Shown here piece by piece: positions 43,988-51,608 of a stretch of 64,000 bases of DNA; positions within the stretch are counted from its first letter, which is position 1; the number at the start of each line of letters is the position of its first letter. The stretch lies in NCBI GenBank assembly GCA_002069765.1, contig MWBZ01000003.1, forward strand, positions 62,001 through 126,000, in the 5' to 3' direction. Made by a program: the position numbers and the translations under genes. The stretch comes from a bacterium ADurb.Bin243 (GTDB lineage: Bacteria; Muiribacteriota; UBA9980). The notes under the pieces were generated by a model. The model searched no databases. It saw nothing but the letters and a program-made list of their open reading frames with translations, and was not told where the DNA came from.

Positions 43988-44016
43988 TTGACAATAGAAA
44001 AATTTAATGTTAAAAT
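43988..44016 (+). promoter_or_regulatory. Sigma70 promoter of the peroxiredoxin gene
   Basis: TTGACA (43988-43993) and TAAAAT (44011-44016) are separated by 17 bases. The predicted start near 44023 falls inside the PerR/Fur-like operator immediately downstream. The 5' leader of about 90 bases ends with AAAGGAGA before the ATG at 44116. Confidence 0.8.
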
Positions 44017-44017
44017 T

Positions 44018-44036
44018 AATAATAAGAATCATTACT
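44018..44036 (+). promoter_or_regulatory. Fur/PerR-like operator overlapping the transcription start
   Basis: AATAATAAGAATCATTACT agrees at 14 of 19 positions with the classical Fur box GATAATGATAATCATTATC. It sits 1 base after the -10 box, a position where a bound repressor blocks initiation. A PerR-type regulator is encoded about 2.4 kb downstream. Confidence 0.7.
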
Positions 44037-44115
44037 AATAAGTTTTAAAAATAAAGGCTTAAAAAGTTCTAAAAGCGCTATGGTGCGCATAAATCAATAT
44101 AAAGGAGAATTTTAA

Positions 44116-44844
44116 ATGACAAATGAAACATTAAAACAACCCGTAATCGAATCCATGCCGCGCATAGGCGACAAAGCGCCTTCATTCAAAGCCGTCACCA
44201 CTCAGGGCGAGATCGTTTTTCCCGAACAGTATCAGGGCAGCTGGGTAATTTTATTCAGCCATCCCGCCGATTTCACGCCCGTATGCACGTCCGAATTCAT
44301 GACGTTCGCGACGCTGGAAAACCAGTTCGCCGAAGTCAACTGCAAGCTGGTGGGCCTTTCCGTTGACGGATTATACAGCCATATCGCGTGGCTGAGGACT
44401 ATAAAAGAAAAAATCGAATATAAAGGCATGAAAAACGTGGAAGTTAAATTTCCGCTTATCGAAGATATAACAATGGAAGTCGCCAAAAAATACGGCATGA
44501 TGCAACCCGGCGAAAGCTCCACTAAAGCCGTCCGCGCGGTTTTCGTAATCGACCCAAGGGGAATAATCCGCGCGATAATTTACTATCCGCTCAGCCTCGG
44601 CAGGAATTTCGACGAACTTTACAGGGTGGTCGTCGCGCTCCAGACGGCCGACGAATTTAAAGTGGCCACCCCGGCCGACTGGCGTCCGGGCGACGATGTG
44701 ATAGTCCCCCCTGCGGGCTCGTGCGGAGTGGCGAAAGAGCGCATGGAAGGCAAAGACGACATAAAATGCTACGACTGGTTCTTCTGCACTAAAAAAATCG
44801 ATAAAACCAAAGTGATGGGCGCTATTAAAAAAGCGGGCAAATAA
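44116..44844 (+). CDS. Peroxiredoxin, Prx6/ApTPx type
   Basis: The peroxidatic Cys57 lies in FTPVCTSEF, the hallmark of AhpC/TSA. The 242-residue length and the C-terminal Cys at about 203, 218 and 224 (CGVAKERMEG, then CYDWFFC) match the long archaeal-type thioredoxin peroxidases, which reduce H2O2 and organic peroxides. AAAGGAGA precedes the ATG. The promoter carries a PerR-like operator, and a strong terminator follows, so it is a single-gene peroxide-stress unit. Confidence 0.95.
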   Translation: MTNETLKQPVIESMPRIGDKAPSFKAVTTQGEIVFPEQYQGSWVILFSHPADFTPVCTSEFMTFATLENQFAEVNCKLVGLSVDGLYSHIAWLRTIKEKIEYKGMKNVEVKFPLIEDITMEVAKKYGMMQPGESSTKAVRAVFVIDPRGIIRAIIYYPLSLGRNFDELYRVVVALQTADEFKVATPADWRPGDDVIVPPAGSCGVAKERMEGKDDIKCYDWFFCTKKIDKTKVMGAIKKAGK

Positions 44845-44885
44845 CCGGCAGCTTACAGCCGTTAAGTCCGCCGATTAAATTTAAA

Positions 44886-44909
44886 GGCCGCAGCGTTGCG
44901 GCCTTTTTT
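44886..44909 (+). terminator. Intrinsic terminator after the peroxiredoxin gene
   Basis: GGCCGCA and TGCGGCC form a 7-bp stem with a GCGT loop (44886-44903), followed by six T. This is a classic rho-independent terminator. Confidence 0.93.
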
Positions 44910-44964
44910 CAATATTGCAATAATCGATTGCAATATTGCAATATCTTTCCGTTTATGATATAAT
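44910..44964 (+). promoter_or_regulatory. Palindromic operator and promoter of the sigma54 activator gene
   Basis: CAATATTGCAAT (44910-44921) and ATTGCAATATTG (44927-44938) are perfect 12-base inverse arms around AATCG. A TTGCAA -35 (44936-44941) overlaps the right arm and TATAAT (44959-44964) follows after 17 bases. Transcription would start at about 44971, the ATG itself, giving a leaderless mRNA. Overlap of operator and -35 suggests autorepression by the encoded activator. Confidence 0.8.
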
Positions 44965-44970
44965 CATATT

Positions 44971-46323
44971 ATGAAAAAAAATTACATGGCAATAGATCAG
45001 ATACTCGATTTTCTCGACGACGGCATATTCACCGTCGACAGGGATTTTAAAATCACCTCGTTCAACCGCGCAGCCGAAAAAATCACCGGCGTTTCTGAAA
45101 AAGACGCTCTTGATAAAAACTGCGCGGCCGTTTTCAATACTCCTTTATGCAAGTCGGCCTGCCCTTTAAAAGAAGCCATAAAAAAAGAAAAGCAGACTGG
45201 CGGCGTAAAAATACAGATCAACACCGGGGCCGGAAAAGCGCTTCCAATCTGCGTTACCGCAGGCCCCCTTTACGGAAGGGACGGTTCTGTGACCGGCGGC
45301 ATCGAAATATTCCGCGACATATCCGGCATTGAAAACCTTAAAAAAGAGCTCGACGAAAAATATTCTCATTACGATATCGTAGGCAAAAGCGAATATATGA
45401 AAACTCTTTTCAACATTCTTCCGGACATAGCCGAAAGCGACTGCAACGTCCTTATAGAAGGCCCGTCAGGCAGCGGAAAGAGCCTCGCCGCAAAAACCAT
45501 ACACAACCTTTCGGAGCGTTCGAAAAAACCGTTCATAGTCATAAACTGCGGAGCGCTGCCCGAAACGCTCCTGGAATCGGAACTTTTCGGTTACGCCAGA
45601 GGCGCGTTCACCGACGCGAAAAAAGACAAGCCCGGCAGGTTCGCCCTGGCCGAAGGCGGCACGATTTTTCTGGACGAGATAGCCGAAATGCCTTTTCATC
45701 TGCAGGTCAAGCTGCTGCGCGTCATAGAAGACAGGCGATACGAGCCGCTCGGCGGCGTGGAAACCAGGAACGCCGACGTGCGCATAATCGCGGCCACCAA
45801 TAAAGATCTGGGTTCGATGGTGAAAAAGGAAAAATTCAGGGAAGACCTTTATTACCGCCTTAAAATAGTTAATTTAAGGATGCCGGCGCTGGCGGAACGC
45901 CGCGAAGACATTGAAATGCTGGCCCGCCATTTCATAAAAAACTTCAACGCCAGAAAGAGCAATAAAATCACTGAAATATCTCCAAAAGTCCTTGAATTTT
46001 TCGCGGTGTACGACTTTCCCGGCAACGTGCGCGAACTCGAAAATATACTCGAATACTGTTATATATTTTGTAAAGACGGAAAGCTTCTGCCGGATCATCT
46101 TCCGGCCGACTGCCGCAGCTTCGTTTCCGGAATTGCGGCGCTTTCGCCGAAATCCTTAAAGCCATCGCCTCTGGCGCTGGAACGCGCCGTCGAAAATACC
46201 GAAAAAGTTTCGATAGTCAACGCTCTCGAACGTTTCGAAGGCGACAAAAAAAGCGCGGCGCGGTTCTTGAAAATAGATTATTCAACGCTGTGGCGCAAAA
46301 TGAAAAAATATTCGCTGAATTAA
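44971..46323 (+). CDS. PAS-AAA+-Fis sigma54-dependent transcription activator, likely controller of the orp-like island
   Basis: Domains in order: PAS (about 8-125) with Cys51, Cys60 and Cys64 in CAAVF and LCKSACPL, a possible redox or metal site; AAA+ (about 135-370) with Walker A GPSGSGKS (164-171), GAFTDA (211-216) in place of GAFTGA, and Walker B FLDEI; Fis-type HTH (about 410-450, DKKSAARFLKIDYSTLWRKMKK). DVU2106, the activator of the orp operons in Desulfovibrio vulgaris, has this type. The same palindrome stands at its own promoter and at the orp-like island, supporting the link. Confidence 0.92.
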   Translation: MKKNYMAIDQILDFLDDGIFTVDRDFKITSFNRAAEKITGVSEKDALDKNCAAVFNTPLCKSACPLKEAIKKEKQTGGVKIQINTGAGKALPICVTAGPLYGRDGSVTGGIEIFRDISGIENLKKELDEKYSHYDIVGKSEYMKTLFNILPDIAESDCNVLIEGPSGSGKSLAAKTIHNLSERSKKPFIVINCGALPETLLESELFGYARGAFTDAKKDKPGRFALAEGGTIFLDEIAEMPFHLQVKLLRVIEDRRYEPLGGVETRNADVRIIAATNKDLGSMVKKEKFREDLYYRLKIVNLRMPALAERREDIEMLARHFIKNFNARKSNKITEISPKVLEFFAVYDFPGNVRELENILEYCYIFCKDGKLLPDHLPADCRSFVSGIAALSPKSLKPSPLALERAVENTEKVSIVNALERFEGDKKSAARFLKIDYSTLWRKMKKYSLN

Positions 46324-46334
46324 AACGCATTAAA

Positions 46335-46363
46335 TTGACAGTGATTTTGCGTTATGCTATAAT
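46335..46363 (+). promoter_or_regulatory. Consensus sigma70 promoter of perR
   Basis: TTGACA (46335-46340) and TATAAT (46358-46363) are exact consensus with a 17-base spacer. Transcription would start near 46370, leaving a 30-base leader with AAAGG before the ATG at 46402. Confidence 0.9.
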
Positions 46364-46401
46364 TGTGAAGTTAAAAAGATTAAAGCAAAGGTAATTTAAA
46401 A

Positions 46402-46800
46402 ATGATCAAACCCGTTTACAGAAAAAGCGTACAACGCCAGAAAATCTACGAATTCATAAAAGGGTCGTTCGACCATCCGAGCGCGATGTCCATTTATGAA
46501 ACGCTGCGCGAGAAATTGCCGGCTTTAAGCCTGGGGACGGTTTACAGAAACCTCGCCATCCTCGTAGAGCAGGGGCTGGTCACAAGAATGCCCTTCAAAA
46601 ACGGCTTCGACCGTTTTGACGCCAACACGCTCGCGCATCATCATTTAATATGCGAAAAATGCGGAAACGTAGAAGATATAACTCTGCCGGCGCTCGCCGA
46701 AATAGATAAAATCGCCGCCAGAAGCAATGAATTTAAAATTTTACGCCACAGAATAGAGTTTTACGGGATCTGCCGAAAATGCGGCAGCCTGGAAGATTAA
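46402..46800 (+). CDS. perR: PerR-type Fur-family peroxide sensor
   Basis: The 132-residue protein has the Fur winged helix (about 10-72) with VYRNLAIL recognition helix, and two zinc Cys pairs C84/C87 and C124/C127. The regulatory metal site matches PerR rather than Fur: His at the DHPS segment, Asp in RFD, H79 and H81 of AHHHLIC, and Asp in NVEDI. PerR senses H2O2 by Fe-catalysed His oxidation and represses peroxide genes. The peroxiredoxin gene 2.3 kb upstream carries a matching operator. Confidence 0.88.
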   Translation: MIKPVYRKSVQRQKIYEFIKGSFDHPSAMSIYETLREKLPALSLGTVYRNLAILVEQGLVTRMPFKNGFDRFDANTLAHHHLICEKCGNVEDITLPALAEIDKIAARSNEFKILRHRIEFYGICRKCGSLED

Positions 46801-46847
46801 ATAAAATAACTCGCGGCGTATGATTAAAACTCGAGAAATTCATAAAC

Positions 46848-47960
46848 ATGAACGATAACAAAAATAAAATACTAATAATAGCGCTCACTCTGCTGATTCT
46901 GGCGTCCGCGATATTTTCGGCCGAGCGTTTCGCGCAGGCATTATACGGCCTGTTCACGGCCGGCGAAGGCCGCCTCGCATACGGCTTCATTTCGTTTTTC
47001 ACGGTTTCAAAAAAGAGCCTGTCGGCGCTCGGATTATTTTACTTCACCGCGGCATGGTTCCTGTTTTCAAATAACCTGGCCCGAGCTTTCGCCATGACCG
47101 CTTATACGGCCCTGGCGCAGCTGGCTCTCTTCGCCGTGTGTTTCATGACATTCGGATTTTTTTGCGGCCCGGGCGACGCCATGCCGCAGCTAATATTGGC
47201 GGCGCTTATAATAGCGCTCGTCTCGCTTCCGCAATTCCGACGCGCGTTCGCTTCCGACGCGCCTATATTCAAAAAGCATTATAAACTTTCGCTGACAGCA
47301 TTTTTATGCGTCATAGCCGCGCACTGCCTGTGCGTCGCGTATTTCGCGCTTAACTATCCGCACCTTTTCGCTCCGCCGGCGGGGCCTTATGATTTCAGCT
47401 CATCAGCTCAGGCCGCGCCGCAGCCGTCATTCGTGGCCGGCGCGCCGGTTTACGATACGGCGGAAGTTTTCGGTTTCAAACTCGCTCTGCCGGCCGGATT
47501 TAAATTGAGCAAGAAGATAGGCGAAGCCGCGTCGAAACAAAACGGCGCATACGGCAAGGCTGTCTTCTCCAGCGGCAGCGACCAGATCATGCTCACCACT
47601 AAAAACGGCATCCTTATCGAACAGCTTTATTCCATGACGGCCGTATTTGAAATTCAGAACAGCTACGATTTTTACACTAATTACATCAACGACCGCTTCG
47701 GCGCGGTGTGGCTATATTCAAAATCTTACCCGCGCTACGACTATGCTTCTTTTACAGCCGGCCGCTGGCGAGGCTATATAGAATCCGGGCCGGGCCTTCC
47801 GGGCGGCGGTTATTACGCTAAGTCGCTGAATATATGGAGCGCCGCTCCCTCGAACCCGGCGCGCCTCGAGATCACGTTTATTTTCAAAAACGGCGGGCCG
47901 CCCGACACCCTCGTAAAAGACATACTAACCTCGCTCGAAGGCGGCGACTGGCCGTTTTAA
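46848..47960 (+). CDS. Membrane protein of unknown function
   Basis: Five membrane helices occupy about residues 8-165 (for example ILIIALTLLILASAIF, then LSLTAFLCVIAAHCLCVAYFAL). The remaining 200 residues form a soluble C-terminal domain (from about 205, VAGAPVYDTAEVFGFKLALP) with alternating strands and an aromatic patch, ending ILTSLEGGDWPF. I recognise no family. The gene has no clear functional neighbour: perR lies upstream and a secreted Cys-motif protein downstream. Confidence 0.72.
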   Translation: MNDNKNKILIIALTLLILASAIFSAERFAQALYGLFTAGEGRLAYGFISFFTVSKKSLSALGLFYFTAAWFLFSNNLARAFAMTAYTALAQLALFAVCFMTFGFFCGPGDAMPQLILAALIIALVSLPQFRRAFASDAPIFKKHYKLSLTAFLCVIAAHCLCVAYFALNYPHLFAPPAGPYDFSSSAQAAPQPSFVAGAPVYDTAEVFGFKLALPAGFKLSKKIGEAASKQNGAYGKAVFSSGSDQIMLTTKNGILIEQLYSMTAVFEIQNSYDFYTNYINDRFGAVWLYSKSYPRYDYASFTAGRWRGYIESGPGLPGGGYYAKSLNIWSAAPSNPARLEITFIFKNGGPPDTLVKDILTSLEGGDWPF

Positions 47961-48098
47961 AGCGGCTGAGCGATAACGGCCGCCGGGGCTGGTTATTTTT
48001 ATATTTACCGCATTGCATTTGCGATTGTATGATATGAAAGAATTAATTTATTAATAAACAGTTTATAAAAAAATTGTGATTGTACCAGGGAGGATTTT

Positions 48099-48950
48099 AT
48101 GATGTTTTCAGTTCTAAGGCGCCGCGCCGCTTATGCGCTGACAGCCGCAGCGCTGGCGCTCTTTATGCAGATATCGCCGGGCCCTCAGCCGCTTCTGGCG
48201 GACGAAACCGGCGGCGGCGCAAAAAGCTCGAAATCGGAAACCAAACCGGAAGCCTCGAAGGAAGCAGTATCGGAAACGGACGCGGTCGAGCTTCAGGCAT
48301 GCTGCGACGCCATGAACAAGCTGGTCCCCAAGCTTAAATTCAAAGACATGGCCGCGCACGAAAATTTTTCGGAAATCGGCCGCCGCATCAAAAGGATCGC
48401 TAACGCCTTAAAAAACGGCGGCGTTCTTTTTTCGCCCGACGGCACCGCCGAAAACGTTCCGCTTGAAAAGCTCGACAAAATGCTGGCGGATGAAAACGAG
48501 CGCCTGGAAGAGGCAAAAAAAGCCCTAAGCCGCACTCAGAAAGAGCTCGACGAAATGACGGCGGCGGCGCAATATATAGAAAGCGGATCGCCCGAAAAAC
48601 CCGCCATATGCCCCGCAAAAGGCGTTTATACGCTCACGCAGGACGAGAAGCTCCGCTACAGAATCAAATGCGGCGTCCACGGCGGTTCCGAAGAAATCCG
48701 CGCGAAGCTCTATGAAAAGGCGATGAAAAACACCGAACCCGGCAGGTTCTGCCGCGGCAACATGAGCGCGATAGTGGGCGCGTGCGAGCGCTACGCCATA
48801 GATTACGGCGTTCCGGCCGAATGGCGCACCGAAGAGCTCATCGAAGAAGGCTATCTCGAAGGAGAATACGTCTGTCCGGCCGGCGGAGTTTACGAAATAA
48901 AAGGCGGCGGCGCAAAAGATTTCACATGTTCGTGCAGCGTACATAAATAA
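48099..48950 (+). CDS. Secreted protein with duplicated pilin-like C-x-H motif
   Basis: A signal peptide (about 1-30) is followed by a coiled coil (about 60-145, EKLDKMLADENERLEEAKKA), then two related motifs: CPAKGVYTLT...IKCGVHGG (about 168-194) and CPAGGVYEIK...CSCSVHK (about 258-283). Each has a Cys, a Tyr-rich strand, then Cys-x-x-His, as in the C-terminal disulfide loop of type II pseudopilins and some pilin-like proteins. It may be a pilus-associated or periplasmic protein. GGGAGGAT precedes the ATG. Confidence 0.65.
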   Translation: MMFSVLRRRAAYALTAAALALFMQISPGPQPLLADETGGGAKSSKSETKPEASKEAVSETDAVELQACCDAMNKLVPKLKFKDMAAHENFSEIGRRIKRIANALKNGGVLFSPDGTAENVPLEKLDKMLADENERLEEAKKALSRTQKELDEMTAAAQYIESGSPEKPAICPAKGVYTLTQDEKLRYRIKCGVHGGSEEIRAKLYEKAMKNTEPGRFCRGNMSAIVGACERYAIDYGVPAEWRTEELIEEGYLEGEYVCPAGGVYEIKGGGAKDFTCSCSVHK

Positions 48951-49031
48951 ACCCAAAAAAAGTTTAACGCCGCATGAAACAAATTCGACCTTTCGCCAGT
49001 ATAATATAAAAAAGAGTATCAGGAGGCCGTT

Positions 49032-50270
49032 ATGATTTGCAAATATAAAAAGCTGATTTTATCGCTATTTTTATCCGCCGCCATACCTTTCGGCGCGGCG
49101 CTTCCGGTTTCGGCCGGCATAGAGGCCCTTTCCGGGCAGATCAATTCCGGCGAGGTGTCCAAAGCTTTTGTTCCGCCCGAAAACGGGCCGGTGGTAGGGC
49201 GCGTCACGGCGCGCTATATGCTCAACGTGCGCAAAAGCCCGTGGGGCGAAATCATCGACGGTTTTTATCCGGGCGTTAAAGTCGATATTTTCGGCTTCGA
49301 AGGCGAATGGTATCAAATAAGATACGGCGGCGGCGTAGCGTATGTCCACACGTCGCTCATAACGATAGAATCTGGAAATCCCAGGTCGCTCGCGGCCGAT
49401 GTGGAATTTCCGGTTAAGGGAACCACCACCGCCAGGTATTCGCTCAACGTTCGCAGAAGCCCCTGGGGCGAAATCATTGACGGCCTTCCGCTCGGCACCG
49501 AAGTAGACATAACCGGGCGCGACGGCGACTGGTATATAATCAGCCATGGCGGTGGATCCGCTTATGTTCATATATCGCTGGTAAGCGTCATCGGCGCGGG
49601 GTCAAAACCAGCGACGCCCGGCGCTCCCGAAAAGCCTTCGACGCCGCAGGTCGCCCAGCCCGCCGGCACGGCAAAGCCGGCCACTCCCGCTCCTCAGCCA
49701 GCGCAGCAGGCCAAACCGGAAAACGGCGGTTCTTCAAACAAGCCGGGCGCATCGAACGGCATAAACGGCCCCGGCATACCGCCGGAGCTCATTCAAGGCA
49801 TCGAGGCGGCCAAGCGCACCCAATGGTACACCACTCCCAATAAATGCCTGCAATTCGCCGGAACGGTAGCCCACGAAGCGGGCGCGCCCGACGCCGGCAA
49901 GACATACACGCAGCCGCAGGCGATATGGCCTGCCGACAAGAGGCTGCGCGGCTATTACATCAACCAGCTCCCGAAGGCCGTAGAGGCCGGCACGCTGCTG
50001 CCAGGAATGCTCATACATGTTAAGGTCCACTACGACTACGATCCGGCTTATAATCCCGTTAACGACGCGCACCACTGGTTCGTTTACGTCGGCAAAGACG
50101 CGCAGGGCGTTCCCCGCTTCACCGACAACGTCAAAAGCACCAACCTGCAGACCGCCGAACAGGTCTATAATTACATGAACGGCGGATCGGCCAAAAAATA
50201 CGGCGACTCCAAATACGGCTATAACCGCCGCGTGCACGCCGTTTTTGATCCGTTCGCGTCGGTTAGATAA
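49032..50270 (+). CDS. Secreted SH3b protein with NlpC/CHAP-like C-terminal domain
   Basis: A signal peptide (about 1-29) precedes two bacterial SH3 (SH3b) repeats (about 55-115 and 130-190, each with the motif LNVR(K/R)SPWGEIIDG), a Pro/Ala-rich linker (about 195-250) and a C-terminal domain (about 260-412) with Cys in TPNKCLQFAG and His in NDAHHWFVYVG, as in NlpC/P60 or CHAP amidases. SH3b repeats bind peptidoglycan. The protein is likely a cell-wall hydrolase or binding protein. AGGAGG precedes the ATG. Confidence 0.8.
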   Translation: MICKYKKLILSLFLSAAIPFGAALPVSAGIEALSGQINSGEVSKAFVPPENGPVVGRVTARYMLNVRKSPWGEIIDGFYPGVKVDIFGFEGEWYQIRYGGGVAYVHTSLITIESGNPRSLAADVEFPVKGTTTARYSLNVRRSPWGEIIDGLPLGTEVDITGRDGDWYIISHGGGSAYVHISLVSVIGAGSKPATPGAPEKPSTPQVAQPAGTAKPATPAPQPAQQAKPENGGSSNKPGASNGINGPGIPPELIQGIEAAKRTQWYTTPNKCLQFAGTVAHEAGAPDAGKTYTQPQAIWPADKRLRGYYINQLPKAVEAGTLLPGMLIHVKVHYDYDPAYNPVNDAHHWFVYVGKDAQGVPRFTDNVKSTNLQTAEQVYNYMNGGSAKKYGDSKYGYNRRVHAVFDPFASVR

Positions 50271-50313
50271 ATTAAAATAAAAGGCGTAATTTAATATTTT
50301 ACGTTACGGCAGT

Positions 50314-51171
50314 TTACACTCGGCTGTCTTTTATATGGCGTTTTATTGCGTCTATAACTTCATCCCTGTCCGCCCGGTGTATTTCGTGTCCCGCGCCTTC
50401 GAGTGTTAATAGTTTCGCTCCGGGGATCGTCTTGCAGAGTTCTTCCGCGTGCGCGTATGGCAGGACAGGGTCTTTCGTGCCGTGTATAATAAGCACTGGC
50501 GCATTTATCTGTTTAGAGCGGCCGTAGAGGTCCTCTCCGCCCTTTAAAAGCGCGTGATTTATCATAGAAAGAAGGTTGCGGGCGCGCGACGCTTCGGTTT
50601 CGGCGAGCGCCATCGCGCGCGGTTCGTCAAAAGGATGACGCGTGCCGTTTAAAATTTTCCAGCCGCCGACCATATATTTAACCACCGCGGCTCTATCGGA
50701 CCAATCGAGGCCCGAAGCCGACGAGTGATAGGCGAGTATTTCCGGGGCGATAGGCGGCAGGTGCGGCAGGTCGTCCCACACGCTCGACGCGATGAGCGTT
50801 ATGGTTTTTACCCTTTCGGGACGGGTTATGGCCACTATCTGCGCTATCATTCCGCCCAGCGACATTCCGGCGAAATGCGCGCTAACGACTCCGTGCGCAT
50901 CGAGAACGCCGACGGCGTCCGCGGCCATATCCATAACCGTGTATGGCAGCGCGCCCGGATCATAGCAGGTAGAACGTCCGGTGTCGCGGTTGTCGTAGCG
51001 GATTACAAAAAGGCCTTCCGAGGCAAGACGGCGACAGAACTCATCGTCCCACCATATCATCGACGCGCTTGCGCCCATTATCAAAAGCAGGCAAGGGTCC
51101 GAAGGCGACCCGAAAGTTTCAGCGCAGATATCAACGCCGTTTATTTTAAGAATTTTTTCTGCCATATTCAT
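50314..51171 (-). CDS. Alpha/beta hydrolase
   Basis: The canonical fold shows the nucleophile elbow GMSLGG (Ser104), LLIMGASAS for the oxyanion loop, RYDNRDTGRST, Asp in HGTKDPVLP and His in GAGHEIH. Two ATGs (51171 and 51165) are candidates; AGGAG lies 3 bases from the first and 9 from the second, so ATG 51165 may be used. The substrate cannot be inferred; esterase or aminoacrylate-peroxidase-type roles are possible. It is transcribed convergently with the upstream SH3b gene. Confidence 0.9.
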   Translation of the reverse strand: MNMAEKILKINGVDICAETFGSPSDPCLLLIMGASASMIWWDDEFCRRLASEGLFVIRYDNRDTGRSTCYDPGALPYTVMDMAADAVGVLDAHGVVSAHFAGMSLGGMIAQIVAITRPERVKTITLIASSVWDDLPHLPPIAPEILAYHSSASGLDWSDRAAVVKYMVGGWKILNGTRHPFDEPRAMALAETEASRARNLLSMINHALLKGGEDLYGRSKQINAPVLIIHGTKDPVLPYAHAEELCKTIPGAKLLTLEGAGHEIHRADRDEVIDAIKRHIKDSRV

Positions 51172-51410
51172 CTTCTCCTTCGACTATGAATAAATTTTGC
51201 ATCAGCGCCTTTGATTATGAATCGGCCTTGATCTTATGGCGCGTAAAGCGGCGCCGGTAATTCCGCCAAATTCTTTCCCGGCATAGACGAAAATTTTTCT
51301 GGAGCGTGAAGCCTTATCGGCGAACGTATTCACGCATGAATATACCACAAATTCCTTCAAATATCAATTAACGAAATTGCATATTGATCAAGCGAAAGTT
51401 TTTTGATTAG

Positions 51411-51435
51411 TTCGAGCCCGCTTTGCGGGCTCGAA
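51411..51435. repeat. Hairpin repeat family A, copy 1
   Basis: Inverse arms TTCGAGCCCGC and GCGGGCTCGAA flank TTT. This is the perfect form of a 25-base repeat found seven times between 51.4 and 62.7 kb (full copies also at 54667, 54923, 55589, 60437, 62635 and a right half at 62331), always between or at the ends of genes. Similar to REP/BIME-type palindromes. Confidence 0.9.
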
Positions 51436-51491
51436 GCGGGGAATGCAGCCGCTTAAATATTTATAAGGCTGAAATCCTTAAAAATTCCGGT

Positions 51492-51520
51492 TTGATTTTA
51501 ACCTCGCCATATGTTATAAT
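51492..51520 (+). promoter_or_regulatory. Promoter of the GH1 gene
   Basis: TTGATT (51492-51497) and TATAAT (51515-51520) are 17 bases apart. Start expected near 51527, leaving an 80-base leader with CGGAGG before the ATG at 51609. Confidence 0.7.
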
Positions 51521-51608
51521 TAAAGCGGTATCCATGAGCAAGTTTCAGGCCCGGCCCCGGTTTTTATAGGCGGCCTGGGATCTTTAAAAATCATACCGGA
51601 GGCGGAAA

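Larger units (their letters stand above)
43506..44115. other. 610-base non-coding region before the peroxiredoxin gene
   Basis: I see no convincing gene. The stretch is pyrimidine-rich on the plus strand in its middle. It contains an inverted repeat with AAGGCAAG and CTTGCCTT arms (about 43596-43630) and, at its right end, the peroxiredoxin promoter and PerR/Fur-like operator listed separately. Confidence 0.6.
51172..51608. other. 437-base intergenic region with one hairpin repeat and a promoter
   Basis: I see no gene here. It contains one copy of the TTCGAGCCCGC hairpin repeat (51411-51435) and the promoter of the GH1 gene (51492-51520), both listed separately. Confidence 0.7.
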
